Shown here: one piece after another, positions 1-9,334 of the stretch
Numbering within the stretch: the first letter of the stretch is position 1
Layout of the letters: each line of letters begins with the position of its first letter
Source of the DNA: Nitrosospira sp.
GTDB lineage: Bacteria > Pseudomonadota > Gammaproteobacteria > Burkholderiales > Nitrosomonadaceae
Assembly (NCBI GenBank): GCA_013697655.1
Contig: JACCWK010000162.1
Location: 1 to 46,309, forward strand
Length of the DNA: 46,309 bases
Direction of reading: 5' to 3'
Program-made: the position numbers and the translations under genes
Notes under the pieces: model-generated
Database searches by the model: none
The model's input: only the letters and a program-made list of their open reading frames with translations
Told to the model about the DNA's origin: nothing

Positions 1-47
1 TCAAATCTCATCTTCCGAGTCTCCTGTAACCATTCCGTCCGTCTCAT
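1..47 (-). CDS. Transposase, N-terminal 15 codons only (cut by window edge)
   Basis: Read on the minus strand from the ATG at 47-45, the frame gives MRRTEWLQETRKMRF and then leaves the window. From memory this opening resembles transposases of the ISNCY type that begin with a similar Glu-Trp-Leu...Arg-Lys-Met-Arg-Phe stretch followed by a helix-turn-helix; only the first residues can be checked here. A purine-rich AGGGGGGA ribosome-binding site lies just upstream. The gene points away from tkt. The family name is tentative; that this is a transposase start is supported by the terminal repeats beside it. Confidence 0.55.
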   Translation of the reverse strand, partial: MRRTEWLQETRKMRF

Positions 48-48
48 G

Positions 49-70
49 GCTATCCCCCCTTCGGGATAGC
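49..70 (-). promoter_or_regulatory. Hairpin over the transposase ribosome-binding site
   Basis: GCTATCCC (49-56) and GGGATAGC (63-70) are a perfect 8-bp inverted repeat with a 6-base loop. In the minus-strand transcript the SD-like GGGGGG run lies in the loop and 3' arm, directly before the ATG at 47. Such a structure could hide the start in transcripts that read in from outside, a known way for IS elements to limit transposase; its action here is inferred. Confidence 0.5.
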
Positions 71-141
71 ATAAAACCGGACAGATCATTTGCTACAGAC
101 CCGGACAGTTTATTTGTTCTCTACATTCGTGGCTCTCACAG

Positions 142-170
142 TTGTCTGGCATCGTATCTTAAGCGATAAT
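142..170 (+). promoter_or_regulatory. Sigma-70-like promoter for tkt
   Basis: TTGTCT (142-147) and GATAAT (165-170) are separated by exactly 17 bases, with transcription expected to begin near 177. It lies outside the inferred IS end at 125 and about 90 bases before the tkt start, so the glycolysis/Calvin cluster appears to keep its own promoter. Confidence 0.5.
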
Positions 171-188
171 AATGGCTTTGCCGACCCG

Positions 189-219
189 CACCGCTACCCG
201 GGTTAGGGGGCGGTGTTTT
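189..219 (+). promoter_or_regulatory. Terminator-like hairpin in the tkt leader
   Basis: CACCGC (189-194) pairs with GCGGTG (210-215), with an inner CCC/GGG helix, and is followed by TTTTC. It lies between the predicted promoter and the tkt SD, where it could attenuate transcription or act as a weak terminator. Only the structure is seen; regulation is inferred. Confidence 0.35.
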
Positions 220-257
220 CATTTGCTATATATCCGTTGAACGAGGGAGTTGTGTCC

Positions 258-2273
258 ATGGGAACATTTAGAGATTTTGACGCGCCGGTGTTCAAGAACC
301 TGACTAGCGCGATCCGCGCGTTAGCTATGGATGCCGTGCAAAAAGCTAATTCAGGTCACCCCGGCATGCCTATGGGCATGGCGGAGATTGCCGAGGTATT
401 ATGGATTCATCATTTGCGCCACAATCCCGTCAATCCTAAATGGATGGACCGCGACCGTTTTGTGTTGTCGAATGGTCATGGCTCGATGTTGATTTATGCC
501 TTGCTGCACCTCACCGGCTACGATTTGCCGATGGACGAAATCAAGCGTTTCCGCCAGCTTCACTCCAAAACGCCCGGCCATCCCGAATATGGTTACACGC
601 CGGGGGTGGAAACCACTACCGGTCCTCTGGGGCAGGGTCTCGCGAATGCGGTAGGCATGGCGCTGGCGGAAAAAATACTTGCCGCGGATTTCAACCGGCC
701 CGGTTTTGATATTGTCAATCATTACACTTACGTATTTGTTGGCGACGGCTGTCTGATGGAAGGAATCTCCCACGAAGCCTGCTCATTGGCGGGTACGCTG
801 GGTCTTGGAAAGCTGATCTGTTTTTACGACGACAATGGCATTTCCATTGACGGTCACGTGGAGGGGTGGTTCACGGATGACACGCCCAAGCGTTTCGAAG
901 CATACGGTTGGCACGTTGTGCCCCATGTCAACGGCCATGACCCAATTGCTATTGAGGCGGCTATCGAGGCTGCGAAGCAGGCCGGCGGCAAGCCTTCAAT
1001 GATTTGTTGCAAAACCGTAATCGGTATGGGTTCTCCCAATAAGGCCGATACTCACGAAGTCCATGGCGCCGCGTTGGGTGATACGGAGATTGCCGCCACT
1101 CGTCCGCATATTGGCTGGAATCATCTGCCATTTGAAATCCCCCAGGAAGTCTATGCCATGTGGGACGGCCGCGCGAAAGGGGAGAAGCTGGAGACTGAAT
1201 GGAATAACAAATTTGCCGAATATAAGGAAAAGTACCCTGCGAAATCTGCAGAATTCGCGCGACGCATGTCCGGTGAACTACCGGCCGGTTGGCGGGAGCA
1301 CGTAGATGGGTTAATCGGCCGCGTGAATGCCAAGCAAGAAACTATCGCCAGCCGAAAAGCTTCACAGAATGCCATTGAAGGTTTGGCGCCGTCACTACCT
1401 GAACTGGTCGGGGGCTCCGCAGATCTGGCCGGATCTAATCTCACCCTCTGGTCGGGCTCGAAGGCTATCAGCCAAGAAACTGGCGGCAATTATATTTATT
1501 ACGGAGTACGTGAATTTGGCATGAGTGCAGTGATGAATGGATTATCATTGCATGGTGGTATCATCCCCTACGGTGCCACTTTCCTTATGTTTTCGGAATA
1601 TGCTCGCAATGCCTTGCGCATGGCGGCACTGATGAAAATTCGCAATCTGTTTGTATTTACGCATGATTCGATTGGCCTGGGCGAAGATGGCCCGACACAC
1701 CAACCGGTCGAGCAGACCGCCACCTTGCGTTATATTCCGAACATGGATGTGTGGCGGCCCTGCGATACGGTGGAATCAACCGTGGCTTGGGCACGGGCGA
1801 TTGAGCGCAAGAATGGTCCTTCGACGCTTATTTTCAGTCGTCAGAATCTACCCTTTCAGAAACGTGACGCTGCCACCATCAATCTGATCGACAAAGGTGG
1901 GTATATCTTGTCTGAGGCGGAAGGGGGGAAACCACAGGCAATCATCATCGCTACCGGTTCTGAAGTGGGACTGGCAATGCTGGCCCAAAAAACGCTGGCC
2001 GAAACGGGTATTCACGTCAGTGTGGTCTCAATGCCCTGCACAAGTCTATTTGATCGTCAGGACTCTGTCTATAAAGCCAGCGTATTGCCCAAAGGTGTGG
2101 GACGCGTGGCGGTTGAGGCCGGTATCACCGATTTCTGGCGCAAATATGTGGGACTCGAAGGCGCTGTGATCGGGATGGATACATTTGGGGAATCAGCGCC
2201 TGCGAACGATCTTTTCAAGCATTTCGGCTTCACCGTCGAGAATGTGATAAAAGCGGTGAAAAGCGTTATTTAA
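258..2273 (+). CDS. tkt: Transketolase
   Basis: Thiamine-diphosphate enzyme of the cytoplasm that moves two-carbon ketol units between sugar phosphates in the Calvin cycle and the non-oxidative pentose phosphate pathway. The 671-residue product has the usual length. [10 protein letters not shown] is at 31-40, the cofactor-binding GDG of VGDGCLMEG at about 162-164, and the pyrimidine-domain motif [14 protein letters not shown] in the second half. The ATG at 258 is chosen because GAGGGAG lies 8 bases before it; the in-frame ATG at 213 lies inside the leader hairpin and would add 15 unconserved residues. It is the first gene of a same-strand carbon cluster continuing with gap, pgk, pyk and fba. 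Confidence 0.97.
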   Translation: MGTFRDFDAPVFKNLTSAIRALAMDAVQKANSGHPGMPMGMAEIAEVLWIHHLRHNPVNPKWMDRDRFVLSNGHGSMLIYALLHLTGYDLPMDEIKRFRQLHSKTPGHPEYGYTPGVETTTGPLGQGLANAVGMALAEKILAADFNRPGFDIVNHYTYVFVGDGCLMEGISHEACSLAGTLGLGKLICFYDDNGISIDGHVEGWFTDDTPKRFEAYGWHVVPHVNGHDPIAIEAAIEAAKQAGGKPSMICCKTVIGMGSPNKADTHEVHGAALGDTEIAATRPHIGWNHLPFEIPQEVYAMWDGRAKGEKLETEWNNKFAEYKEKYPAKSAEFARRMSGELPAGWREHVDGLIGRVNAKQETIASRKASQNAIEGLAPSLPELVGGSADLAGSNLTLWSGSKAISQETGGNYIYYGVREFGMSAVMNGLSLHGGIIPYGATFLMFSEYARNALRMAALMKIRNLFVFTHDSIGLGEDGPTHQPVEQTATLRYIPNMDVWRPCDTVESTVAWARAIERKNGPSTLIFSRQNLPFQKRDAATINLIDKGGYILSEAEGGKPQAIIIATGSEVGLAMLAQKTLAETGIHVSVVSMPCTSLFDRQDSVYKASVLPKGVGRVAVEAGITDFWRKYVGLEGAVIGMDTFGESAPANDLFKHFGFTVENVIKAVKSVI

Positions 2274-2287
2274 TTCTAGCCAGTTGA

Positions 2288-3349
<1,062 letters not shown>

Positions 3350-3458
3350 TTCGTGCGGGAATTTCGAGAAGCGCGTTACAACTTCTCCCGATCTGTGTTT
3401 TCTACTGAGGCATAAAAATAGCGCGAGCTATCCTATGCCGTAAAACTTGGAGCTTCCA

Positions 3459-4658
3459 GTGTCTGTCATTAAAGTCATCGACCTCGATCTTAAAGGCAAA
3501 CGCGTATTCATTCGCGCCGATCTTAATGTACCCGTTAAAGACGGCAAGGTTACATCTGATGCACGCATTACTGCTTCCATGGCCAGCATCAACCACTGCC
3601 TTAAGCAGAAAGCCAGAGTGATGGTGACATCACATCTGGGCCGCCCCGAAGAAGGTGTGTGGTCTGAGGAAAACTCGCTCAAGCCGGTTGCGGACAATAT
3701 TTCCGCACGCCTGGGCAGGCCCGTACGCTTAATTAAGGATTGGGTAGAAAATGGTTTCGACGTCGGCGAAGGCGAATTGGTCGTTTTGGAAAATTGCCGC
3801 TTCAATAAAGGCGAAAAGAAAAATGTTGATGAGACCGCGCAAAAATATGCCAAGCTGTGCGACGTATTTGTAATGGATGCCTTTGGCACTGCGCACCGTG
3901 CTGAAGCCTCTACTCATGGCATCGCAAAGTACGCTCCTGTTGCTTGTGCCGGTATTCTCCTGACGGAAGAGCTGGACGCGCTGACGAAAGCTCTGCTGAG
4001 TCCGGCTCGTCCCATGGTCGCCATCGTCGGAGGTTCCAAGGTTTCGACCAAACTTACCGTGCTTGAGTCTCTGTCCGAAAAAGTAGATCAAATGGTAGTG
4101 GGTGGCGGCATCGCTAATACATTCCTTAAAGCTGCTGGCAAGAATGTTGGAAAATCTCTGTGCGAGGATGATCTGGTTCCCACCGCGAAGATGCTGATGG
4201 ATAAAATGGCAAAACGGCATGCATCCATTCCTATCGCTGTGGATGTCGTAGTTGGAAAAAAATTCGATGCGAATGAACCAGCGATATTAAAAGACGCCGA
4301 TGCAGTTGTCGATGATGAGATGATATTGGATATCGGCCCAAAGAGTGCGCAGGTGTTAGCAGACATTATTATGAAAGCGGGCACCGTTGTGTGGAATGGT
4401 CCTGTCGGCGTGTTCGAGTTCGATCAGTTCGGGGCCGGTACCAAGACTATCGCCATGGCCATTGCCAGCACCAAAGCCTTTACCCTGGCCGGGGGCGGCG
4501 ACACCATCGCTGCAATCCAAAAATATGATATCTATAACCAGATATCCTACATTTCTACTGCTGGCGGCGCATTTCTGGAATTTCTCGAAGGCAAGAAATT
4601 GCCTGCCGTGGAGATACTTGAACAGCGAGCGGCTAATTTTGCACGGTTAACGACGTAA
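3459..4658 (+). CDS. pgk: Phosphoglycerate kinase
   Basis: Transfers phosphate between 1,3-bisphosphoglycerate and ADP; in an autotroph it also runs in the ATP-consuming direction for CO2 fixation. The 399-residue length is standard. [13 protein letters not shown] near the N-terminus, TSHLGRPEE, and the C-terminal nucleotide-binding [10 protein letters not shown] and GGGDT motifs are all present. The start is taken as GTG at 3459: it gives (M)[15 protein letters not shown], matching the family N-terminus, and GGAG at 3449-3452 sits 6 bases before it. A TTG at 3447 overlaps that ribosome site and is unlikely. Only 13 bases separate it from pyk. Confidence 0.96.
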   Translation: MSVIKVIDLDLKGKRVFIRADLNVPVKDGKVTSDARITASMASINHCLKQKARVMVTSHLGRPEEGVWSEENSLKPVADNISARLGRPVRLIKDWVENGFDVGEGELVVLENCRFNKGEKKNVDETAQKYAKLCDVFVMDAFGTAHRAEASTHGIAKYAPVACAGILLTEELDALTKALLSPARPMVAIVGGSKVSTKLTVLESLSEKVDQMVVGGGIANTFLKAAGKNVGKSLCEDDLVPTAKMLMDKMAKRHASIPIAVDVVVGKKFDANEPAILKDADAVVDDEMILDIGPKSAQVLADIIMKAGTVVWNGPVGVFEFDQFGAGTKTIAMAIASTKAFTLAGGGDTIAAIQKYDIYNQISYISTAGGAFLEFLEGKKLPAVEILEQRAANFARLTT

Positions 4659-4671
4659 TATTCCTACCCAG

Positions 4672-6108
4672 ATGATTCGAAGAACAAAAATCGTAGCAAC
4701 TCTCGGTCCCGCATCATGCGATCCCAAAGTTCTGGAGCGCATGATAAATGCCGGGGTTGATGTGGTGCGTATAAATTTTTCTCATGGCAAGAGGGAGGAA
4801 CACATCGAATGGGCGGAACTGACCCGTTCGCTTGCACGCGCTGCGGGGCATGCTGTGGGCGTGCTGGCCGACCTGCAGGGACCGAAAATACGCATCGGCA
4901 AATTTGAGAACGGAAAAATTGCACTCAAAACTGGTGACAAATTCATACTTGACGCCGAATGTGAGCTTGGCAATCAGGAGCGGGTAGGATTAGATTACAA
5001 GGAACTCCCAAACGATGTGGACACCGGTGCGACGCTCATCCTGGATGATGGTCGCATTGTACTGGGTGTTTCCGCTGTTCAAAGAGGTCAGGTATATTGC
5101 GTTGTTGAACAAGGCGGGGTGCTGTCCAACAACAAGGGCATCAACCGTAAGGGAGGGGGACTTAGCGCTCCCGCGTTAACCAACAAAGACGTGGAAGATA
5201 TCAGAACCGCCGCAGCGTTGAAGGCAGATTATCTCGCAGTATCTTTTCCCCGCTCCGGAGACGACATGCGCTGGGCGCGTGACGTGATGCACGAAGCTGG
5301 CGGCAAAAGTTTACTGATGGCAAAAATTGAGCGCTCCGAAGCAATCTTGGCGCTGGATGACATTTTGCAGGCGTCTGACGCAATTATGGTCGCACGGGGT
5401 GATCTTGCGGTGGAGGTAGGTGATGCGGTCGTGCCAGCGCTACAGAAACGAATGATCCGCACCGCTCGTGCCCATAATAAGCTGGTGGTAACTGCGACGC
5501 AGATGATGGAATCGATGGTGACGAGTCCGATTCCAACTCGCGCAGAAGTATCGGACGTGGCTAATGCAGTGCTGGACGGCACCGATGCCGTCATGCTTTC
5601 CGCAGAATCCGCCACGGGACAGTATCCGGTCGAATCGGTTGCGGCCATGGCCAGGGTCTGTCTTGAGGCAGAAAAAGAATACCTGGTAAGCAACGAGCTC
5701 CGCCGTCTTCAGGGCGGTCTTCCGGACACCATCGAGGAGGCAATCGCCCGTGCCACCATGTTTACTGCCGGGGGCCTGAAACTGCGTGCTATCGCTGCTC
5801 TCACACAAAGTGGGCGGACGGTGTTGCTGATGTCGCGCAGGAGCTCCAATGTACCTATCTTCGCTTTAAGCCCACAAGAAGATACGCGTCGTAAGATGAC
5901 TTTGTTTCGGGGAGTCTATCCCGTGAAGTTCGGTGGTGGCTCGAATGATCCCGAGGTCATCCTGAATCATGCGGAGAATGAGTTACTCAAGCGTGGCGCA
6001 GTGCGCAATGGCGATCTGATTATCATGACTATTGGCGAACCGGTGGGTAAGGCTGGCGGTACCAATACTATGAAAATCGTTAAGGTAGGTGAATACAGAA
6101 AGGCATAA
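4672..6108 (+). CDS. pyk: Pyruvate kinase
   Basis: Makes ATP and pyruvate from phosphoenolpyruvate in the last glycolytic step. The 478-residue protein begins MIRRTKIVATLGPAS, the conserved N-terminal strand, followed by NFSHG and ADLQGPKIR. The catalytic centre shows MAKIERSEA and MVARGDLAVE, then ATQMMESM and the B/A-domain DGTDAVMLS. The C-terminal allosteric domain is present. The gap to pgk is 13 bases and no strong SD is visible, which suggests co-transcription and perhaps translational coupling. Pyruvate kinase inside a Calvin-type cluster links fixed carbon to pyruvate for the aceEF complex encoded at 33959-38062. Confidence 0.96.
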   Translation: MIRRTKIVATLGPASCDPKVLERMINAGVDVVRINFSHGKREEHIEWAELTRSLARAAGHAVGVLADLQGPKIRIGKFENGKIALKTGDKFILDAECELGNQERVGLDYKELPNDVDTGATLILDDGRIVLGVSAVQRGQVYCVVEQGGVLSNNKGINRKGGGLSAPALTNKDVEDIRTAAALKADYLAVSFPRSGDDMRWARDVMHEAGGKSLLMAKIERSEAILALDDILQASDAIMVARGDLAVEVGDAVVPALQKRMIRTARAHNKLVVTATQMMESMVTSPIPTRAEVSDVANAVLDGTDAVMLSAESATGQYPVESVAAMARVCLEAEKEYLVSNELRRLQGGLPDTIEEAIARATMFTAGGLKLRAIAALTQSGRTVLLMSRRSSNVPIFALSPQEDTRRKMTLFRGVYPVKFGGGSNDPEVILNHAENELLKRGAVRNGDLIIMTIGEPVGKAGGTNTMKIVKVGEYRKA

Positions 6109-6386
6109 GCGAAAACTTGTCGGACCATTTAACGGTATGGGATTTGCGCTGTTGCTGCGAGGCAATTAATCAGAAATATTATTGGATAATAAATCCAAAT
6201 TAATAGAGGGGACCTAAAAAGCTCGATTGATACCAAGCTAAAACCCGGGGAGAGCATATTTGTTCATATGCAAAGACGAGAAACAAGCCGTGGCAATTGG
6301 CTATCCTAGATATTCCGGCTCCCTGTACCAGCAGCTCAGCGTTTACGGTTCACGATATATCAGATTCTAACTTGAAGGAGGCTCAA
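6109..6386 (+). other. Leader region between pyk and fba
   Basis: A 278-base AT-rich gap with no convincing ORF. A perfect inverted repeat GCATAT-TTGTTC-ATATGC lies at 6254-6271, and the strong SD GAAGGAGG at 6374-6381 belongs to fba. The length suggests that fba has its own promoter or a structured leader. No known riboswitch class was recognised. Confidence 0.4.
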
Positions 6387-7451
6387 ATGGCACTCGTATC
6401 ATTGCGTCAACTCTTGGATCACGCAGCGGAAAATAGCTATGGTTTGCCCGCTTTCAACGTCAATAATCTGGAGCAGATTCAGGCTATCATGCAGGCAGCC
6501 GATGAATGCAATAGTCCGGTAATCATGCAGGGTTCTGCTGGTGCGCGAAAATACGCCGGCGAAGCTTTTTTGCGCCACCTCATCGCGGCGGCGGTGGAAG
6601 CCTATCCGCATATTCCCATCGTTATGCATCAGGATCACGGCGCATCGCCGGCTGTATGCATTAATGCCATACGCAGCGGTTTTTCGAGCGTCATGATGGA
6701 CGGCTCGCTGGAGGCAGACGCCAAAACGCCATCATCCTATGAATATAACGTACAGGTCACCGCCAAGGTAGTGGAAATGTCACATGCGGTTGGTGTTTCC
6801 GTCGAGGGCGAACTGGGCTGCCTGGGCTCGCTCGAATCCGGCATGGGCGAAGCCGAAGATGGTCACGGAGCCGAAGGCAAACTATCTCATGACCAATTGC
6901 TGACAGATCCGGAGCAAGCCGCCGATTTCGTTAAGCAAACAGGGGTGGATGCGCTAGCCATTGCCATTGGAACGTCCCATGGCGCATACAAATTCACGCG
7001 TAAGCCGACTGGAGACATTCTTGCTATCGAGCGCGTCAAGGAAATCCATCAACGTATTCCCAATACTCATCTGGTAATGCACGGCTCCAGTTCCGTGCCT
7101 CAGGAGTGGCTCGACATCATTCGTGAATATGGTGGAGAGATGAAAGAGACTTATGGCGTACCGGTGGAGGAAATTCAGGAGGGTATTAAACATGGTGTGC
7201 GCAAAATCAATATCGATACCGACATCCGCCTTGCCATGACCGGCGCAATCCGCCGCCATCTTGCCAAAAACAAGAGCGAGTTCGACCCACGCAAATTTCT
7301 CAAGGACGCGACCGCGGCGGCTAAGGATATTTGTAAGGCACGCTTTGAAGCATTTGGCTGCGCCGGTCAGGCCGACAAGATCAAGCCCATTGGGCTGGAG
7401 AGCATGGCAAACAAATATGCCAAAGGTGAGTTAAAAGCCGTTTTCAAGTAG
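6387..7451 (+). CDS. fba: Fructose-bisphosphate aldolase, class II (Calvin-cycle subtype)
   Basis: Zinc-dependent aldolase joining glyceraldehyde 3-phosphate and dihydroxyacetone phosphate; in Calvin-cycle organisms it can also make sedoheptulose bisphosphate. The 354-residue protein has the metal-binding HQDHG at 81-85, the EGELGCLG glutamate/glycine loop, an AIAIGTSHG metal and phosphate loop, and NIDTDIRLA near the C-terminus. Length and the extended C-terminal region fit the Calvin-cycle subtype rather than the short class II form. ATG 6387 is fixed by GAAGGAGG at 6374-6381; upstream in-frame codons back to 6297 lack family similarity. It is the last gene of the cluster and is followed by a terminator. 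Confidence 0.95.
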   Translation: MALVSLRQLLDHAAENSYGLPAFNVNNLEQIQAIMQAADECNSPVIMQGSAGARKYAGEAFLRHLIAAAVEAYPHIPIVMHQDHGASPAVCINAIRSGFSSVMMDGSLEADAKTPSSYEYNVQVTAKVVEMSHAVGVSVEGELGCLGSLESGMGEAEDGHGAEGKLSHDQLLTDPEQAADFVKQTGVDALAIAIGTSHGAYKFTRKPTGDILAIERVKEIHQRIPNTHLVMHGSSSVPQEWLDIIREYGGEMKETYGVPVEEIQEGIKHGVRKINIDTDIRLAMTGAIRRHLAKNKSEFDPRKFLKDATAAAKDICKARFEAFGCAGQADKIKPIGLESMANKYAKGELKAVFK

Positions 7452-7513
7452 AAAAGGAACGCGTAACTGATCAGGCTGTTTCCCTTCTGAACCATGAAGT
7501 GATAGGGCTGGAA

Positions 7514-7544
7514 GGCGGTCGGCATTGACCGCCTTTTATTTTTC
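7514..7544 (+). terminator. Rho-independent terminator after fba
   Basis: GGCGGTC (7514-7520), loop GGCATT and GACCGCC (7527-7533) form a 7-bp GC-rich stem followed by TTTTATTTTT. It closes the tkt-fba cluster, about 60 bases past the fba stop. The minus strand has no matching T run, so it serves the plus strand only. Confidence 0.9.
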
Positions 7545-7623
7545 CGGAGATACAGGCATACCCGTGAAAAAGCTGTATGTCTTTTATTGACGCTTCACCA
7601 CACAAACACCATCGAAAAAGCTT

Positions 7624-9174
7624 TTACCAGAATGGATCATTGCTATTGAAATGTTTCCACGCGCTATTCAGTTCCAGCTTTTTAATGAGTGCAAGGCTCG
7701 CGCTCCAGCCCTTGATGATCCCGACTGCTTCGTGTTCATCGCTTCCATCTTTAGCGATGCACACTTCGGTTAGCAAGCATTCAGCAATGGAAGTGTCGTT
7801 CATTGCGCCCAGAATATCCTGGAGCGTAGATAAAGACTGAATATAGCGTTTCGTTTCCTTAGGGGGATAGATACCGGCAAAAAACTCGGCGGCATAGCGT
7901 TGTTTCTTGGCAACGATGCGCAGGGCGTGCAGTTCCGATACAGTGAGTTTTGCCAGTTTCCCTTCATGTTTTTTCAGTTGCCGATGGCGACGCAGCAGCA
8001 ACCTTCGGGAGAATTCCTTGACCGACATTTCAGAACCTGCTCCCACCAAGTCGTCAGGTGCGGCGGCAACGGGCTGGGCAAGCCAGGATTCTGCATTCAG
8101 CCACGCACCGAGCTTCAACATTGCTTCAGTATAACGCTCGGAGTCCAGGGTGTTGCGTGCGTTATCATTATGATCACGGCGTAATTTCTCGCACTTTTCC
8201 TGCAGTGCCAACATACCCGCATGACTGGAAAAAGCGTGGCAAGCTGTAGCCAATGTTTCCGTGACGAATACGTCCCAGTCGCGAGCAGGGCCAAATTGGC
8301 CTGCCAGCCATTTCAGTTCCTGCGACATTGGCATAAATGCTGCCTTCGAAAACGCCTTTGAAAAAATGCTCAAGGCCGATCGCTGTCTACGTAAAGCAAC
8401 ACGCATCTGGTGCAAATATTCAATATCAGAGCCTTCCAGCATGGCAGCTTCGTTGCTGTGCATATGACCGAGGCAACTACCGATAATAGTTTTGAATGCT
8501 TCGCTAACGCTCATTTCAGCAGCCAGCTGGACTGGCGGCGCCTTGAAGGGGGGAGGCAAATAGCCGGAACAGAGTTTATACCCACGCTCCGCCTTGCTAA
8601 TGTTCTCCAACCTGACGGGAACAACACATAAGAGCTCTAGCGCAAGCTCGAATAATGGCACCGGACTTCCTGATTTTAATTCCAGTTCAATTTCACAAAG
8701 CGGGGTACTGGCATCGCCGGCAATGATCTTCCCCCGATCGAGACAAAACTCTGCCTCGCTACCGTCAGGTAGACGCAGTGTATGGGTACTACGGTTAAAC
8801 TCCGTGATAAATATCGGACGTAGTCGCTCACTCAGGCTCGCGCCACTAAATAATGTAAGGAAAGCCGGATCTATAATTTTGGTGAAATCAGGTTGCGGTT
8901 TCAGCACAGGAGCTTCCCATTCTTCCCGATGATGTAAACCGGCTATGGCGTTACCCCCACCTTTAACTGTCTGCACCCATCGTTTTCGCTCGCGGCGCAA
9001 CCGCAGTGCCACGCCATTACGTCTGAGATAAAAATCAGGCGTGTCGTAGTAAACGCTGTAGATCTTGCGCGTGACAGGCTTAGAAACGTTTAACGATTTC
9101 AGCAGCGAGTTACGCTGCAATCGCGTGACGTAGTCTGGGGGCAAACGCAATTTGAGTTCGATTTCGGTGGGCAC
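7624..9174 (-). CDS. CYTH-CHAD domain protein
   Basis: A 516-residue two-domain protein. The N-terminal CYTH domain (about 1-200) opens MPTEIELKLRL, whose EIELK is the ExExK signature of triphosphate-binding CYTH enzymes; basic and acidic strand residues (RLRRERKRWVQTVKGG, EWEAP) follow. The C-terminal CHAD domain (about 220-510) is alpha-helical and rich in conserved His, Arg and Lys, e.g. HQMRVALRRQRSAL and HALRIVAKKQRYAAEF. CHAD domains bind inorganic polyphosphate, and CYTH domains often hydrolyse triphosphates. It lies directly downstream of polyphosphate kinase on the same strand (160-base gap), which supports a role in polyphosphate handling. Whether it is an enzyme here is not shown by sequence alone. 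Confidence 0.9.
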   Translation of the reverse strand: MPTEIELKLRLPPDYVTRLQRNSLLKSLNVSKPVTRKIYSVYYDTPDFYLRRNGVALRLRRERKRWVQTVKGGGNAIAGLHHREEWEAPVLKPQPDFTKIIDPAFLTLFSGASLSERLRPIFITEFNRSTHTLRLPDGSEAEFCLDRGKIIAGDASTPLCEIELELKSGSPVPLFELALELLCVVPVRLENISKAERGYKLCSGYLPPPFKAPPVQLAAEMSVSEAFKTIIGSCLGHMHSNEAAMLEGSDIEYLHQMRVALRRQRSALSIFSKAFSKAAFMPMSQELKWLAGQFGPARDWDVFVTETLATACHAFSSHAGMLALQEKCEKLRRDHNDNARNTLDSERYTEAMLKLGAWLNAESWLAQPVAAAPDDLVGAGSEMSVKEFSRRLLLRRHRQLKKHEGKLAKLTVSELHALRIVAKKQRYAAEFFAGIYPPKETKRYIQSLSTLQDILGAMNDTSIAECLLTEVCIAKDGSDEHEAVGIIKGWSASLALIKKLELNSAWKHFNSNDPFW

Positions 9175-9334
9175 GACTGAATGGGCGTTTTTAGAATTTA
9201 AATTCCAAGTACTCGATTGTTAATTTTGGCGCAAAGAAAAATTTCACCCGCTGCATAAATTTGACATGAATGCGATAACTTTATAAGTGGTCCAGCGAAG
9301 TCGGGGTTTATAGCGGGTGCCTTGGTGTTTCCAT

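Larger units (their letters stand above)
1..125 (-). mobile_element. 5' end of an insertion sequence
   Basis: Two related direct repeats, CCGGACAGATCATTTG at about 78-93 and CCGGACAGTTTATTTG at about 101-116, sit between the transposase start and the tkt promoter. Read outward on the minus strand the element would begin TGTAGAGAAC at 125. Repeated CCGGACAG blocks beside a transposase start are typical of IS ends that carry multiple transposase-binding sites. The other end and any target-site duplication lie outside the window, so the exact boundary is inferred. Confidence 0.6.

Noticed and set aside
3428-3889. 153-codon minus-strand frame inside pgk
   Set aside because: Antisense shadow of a clearly conserved kinase.
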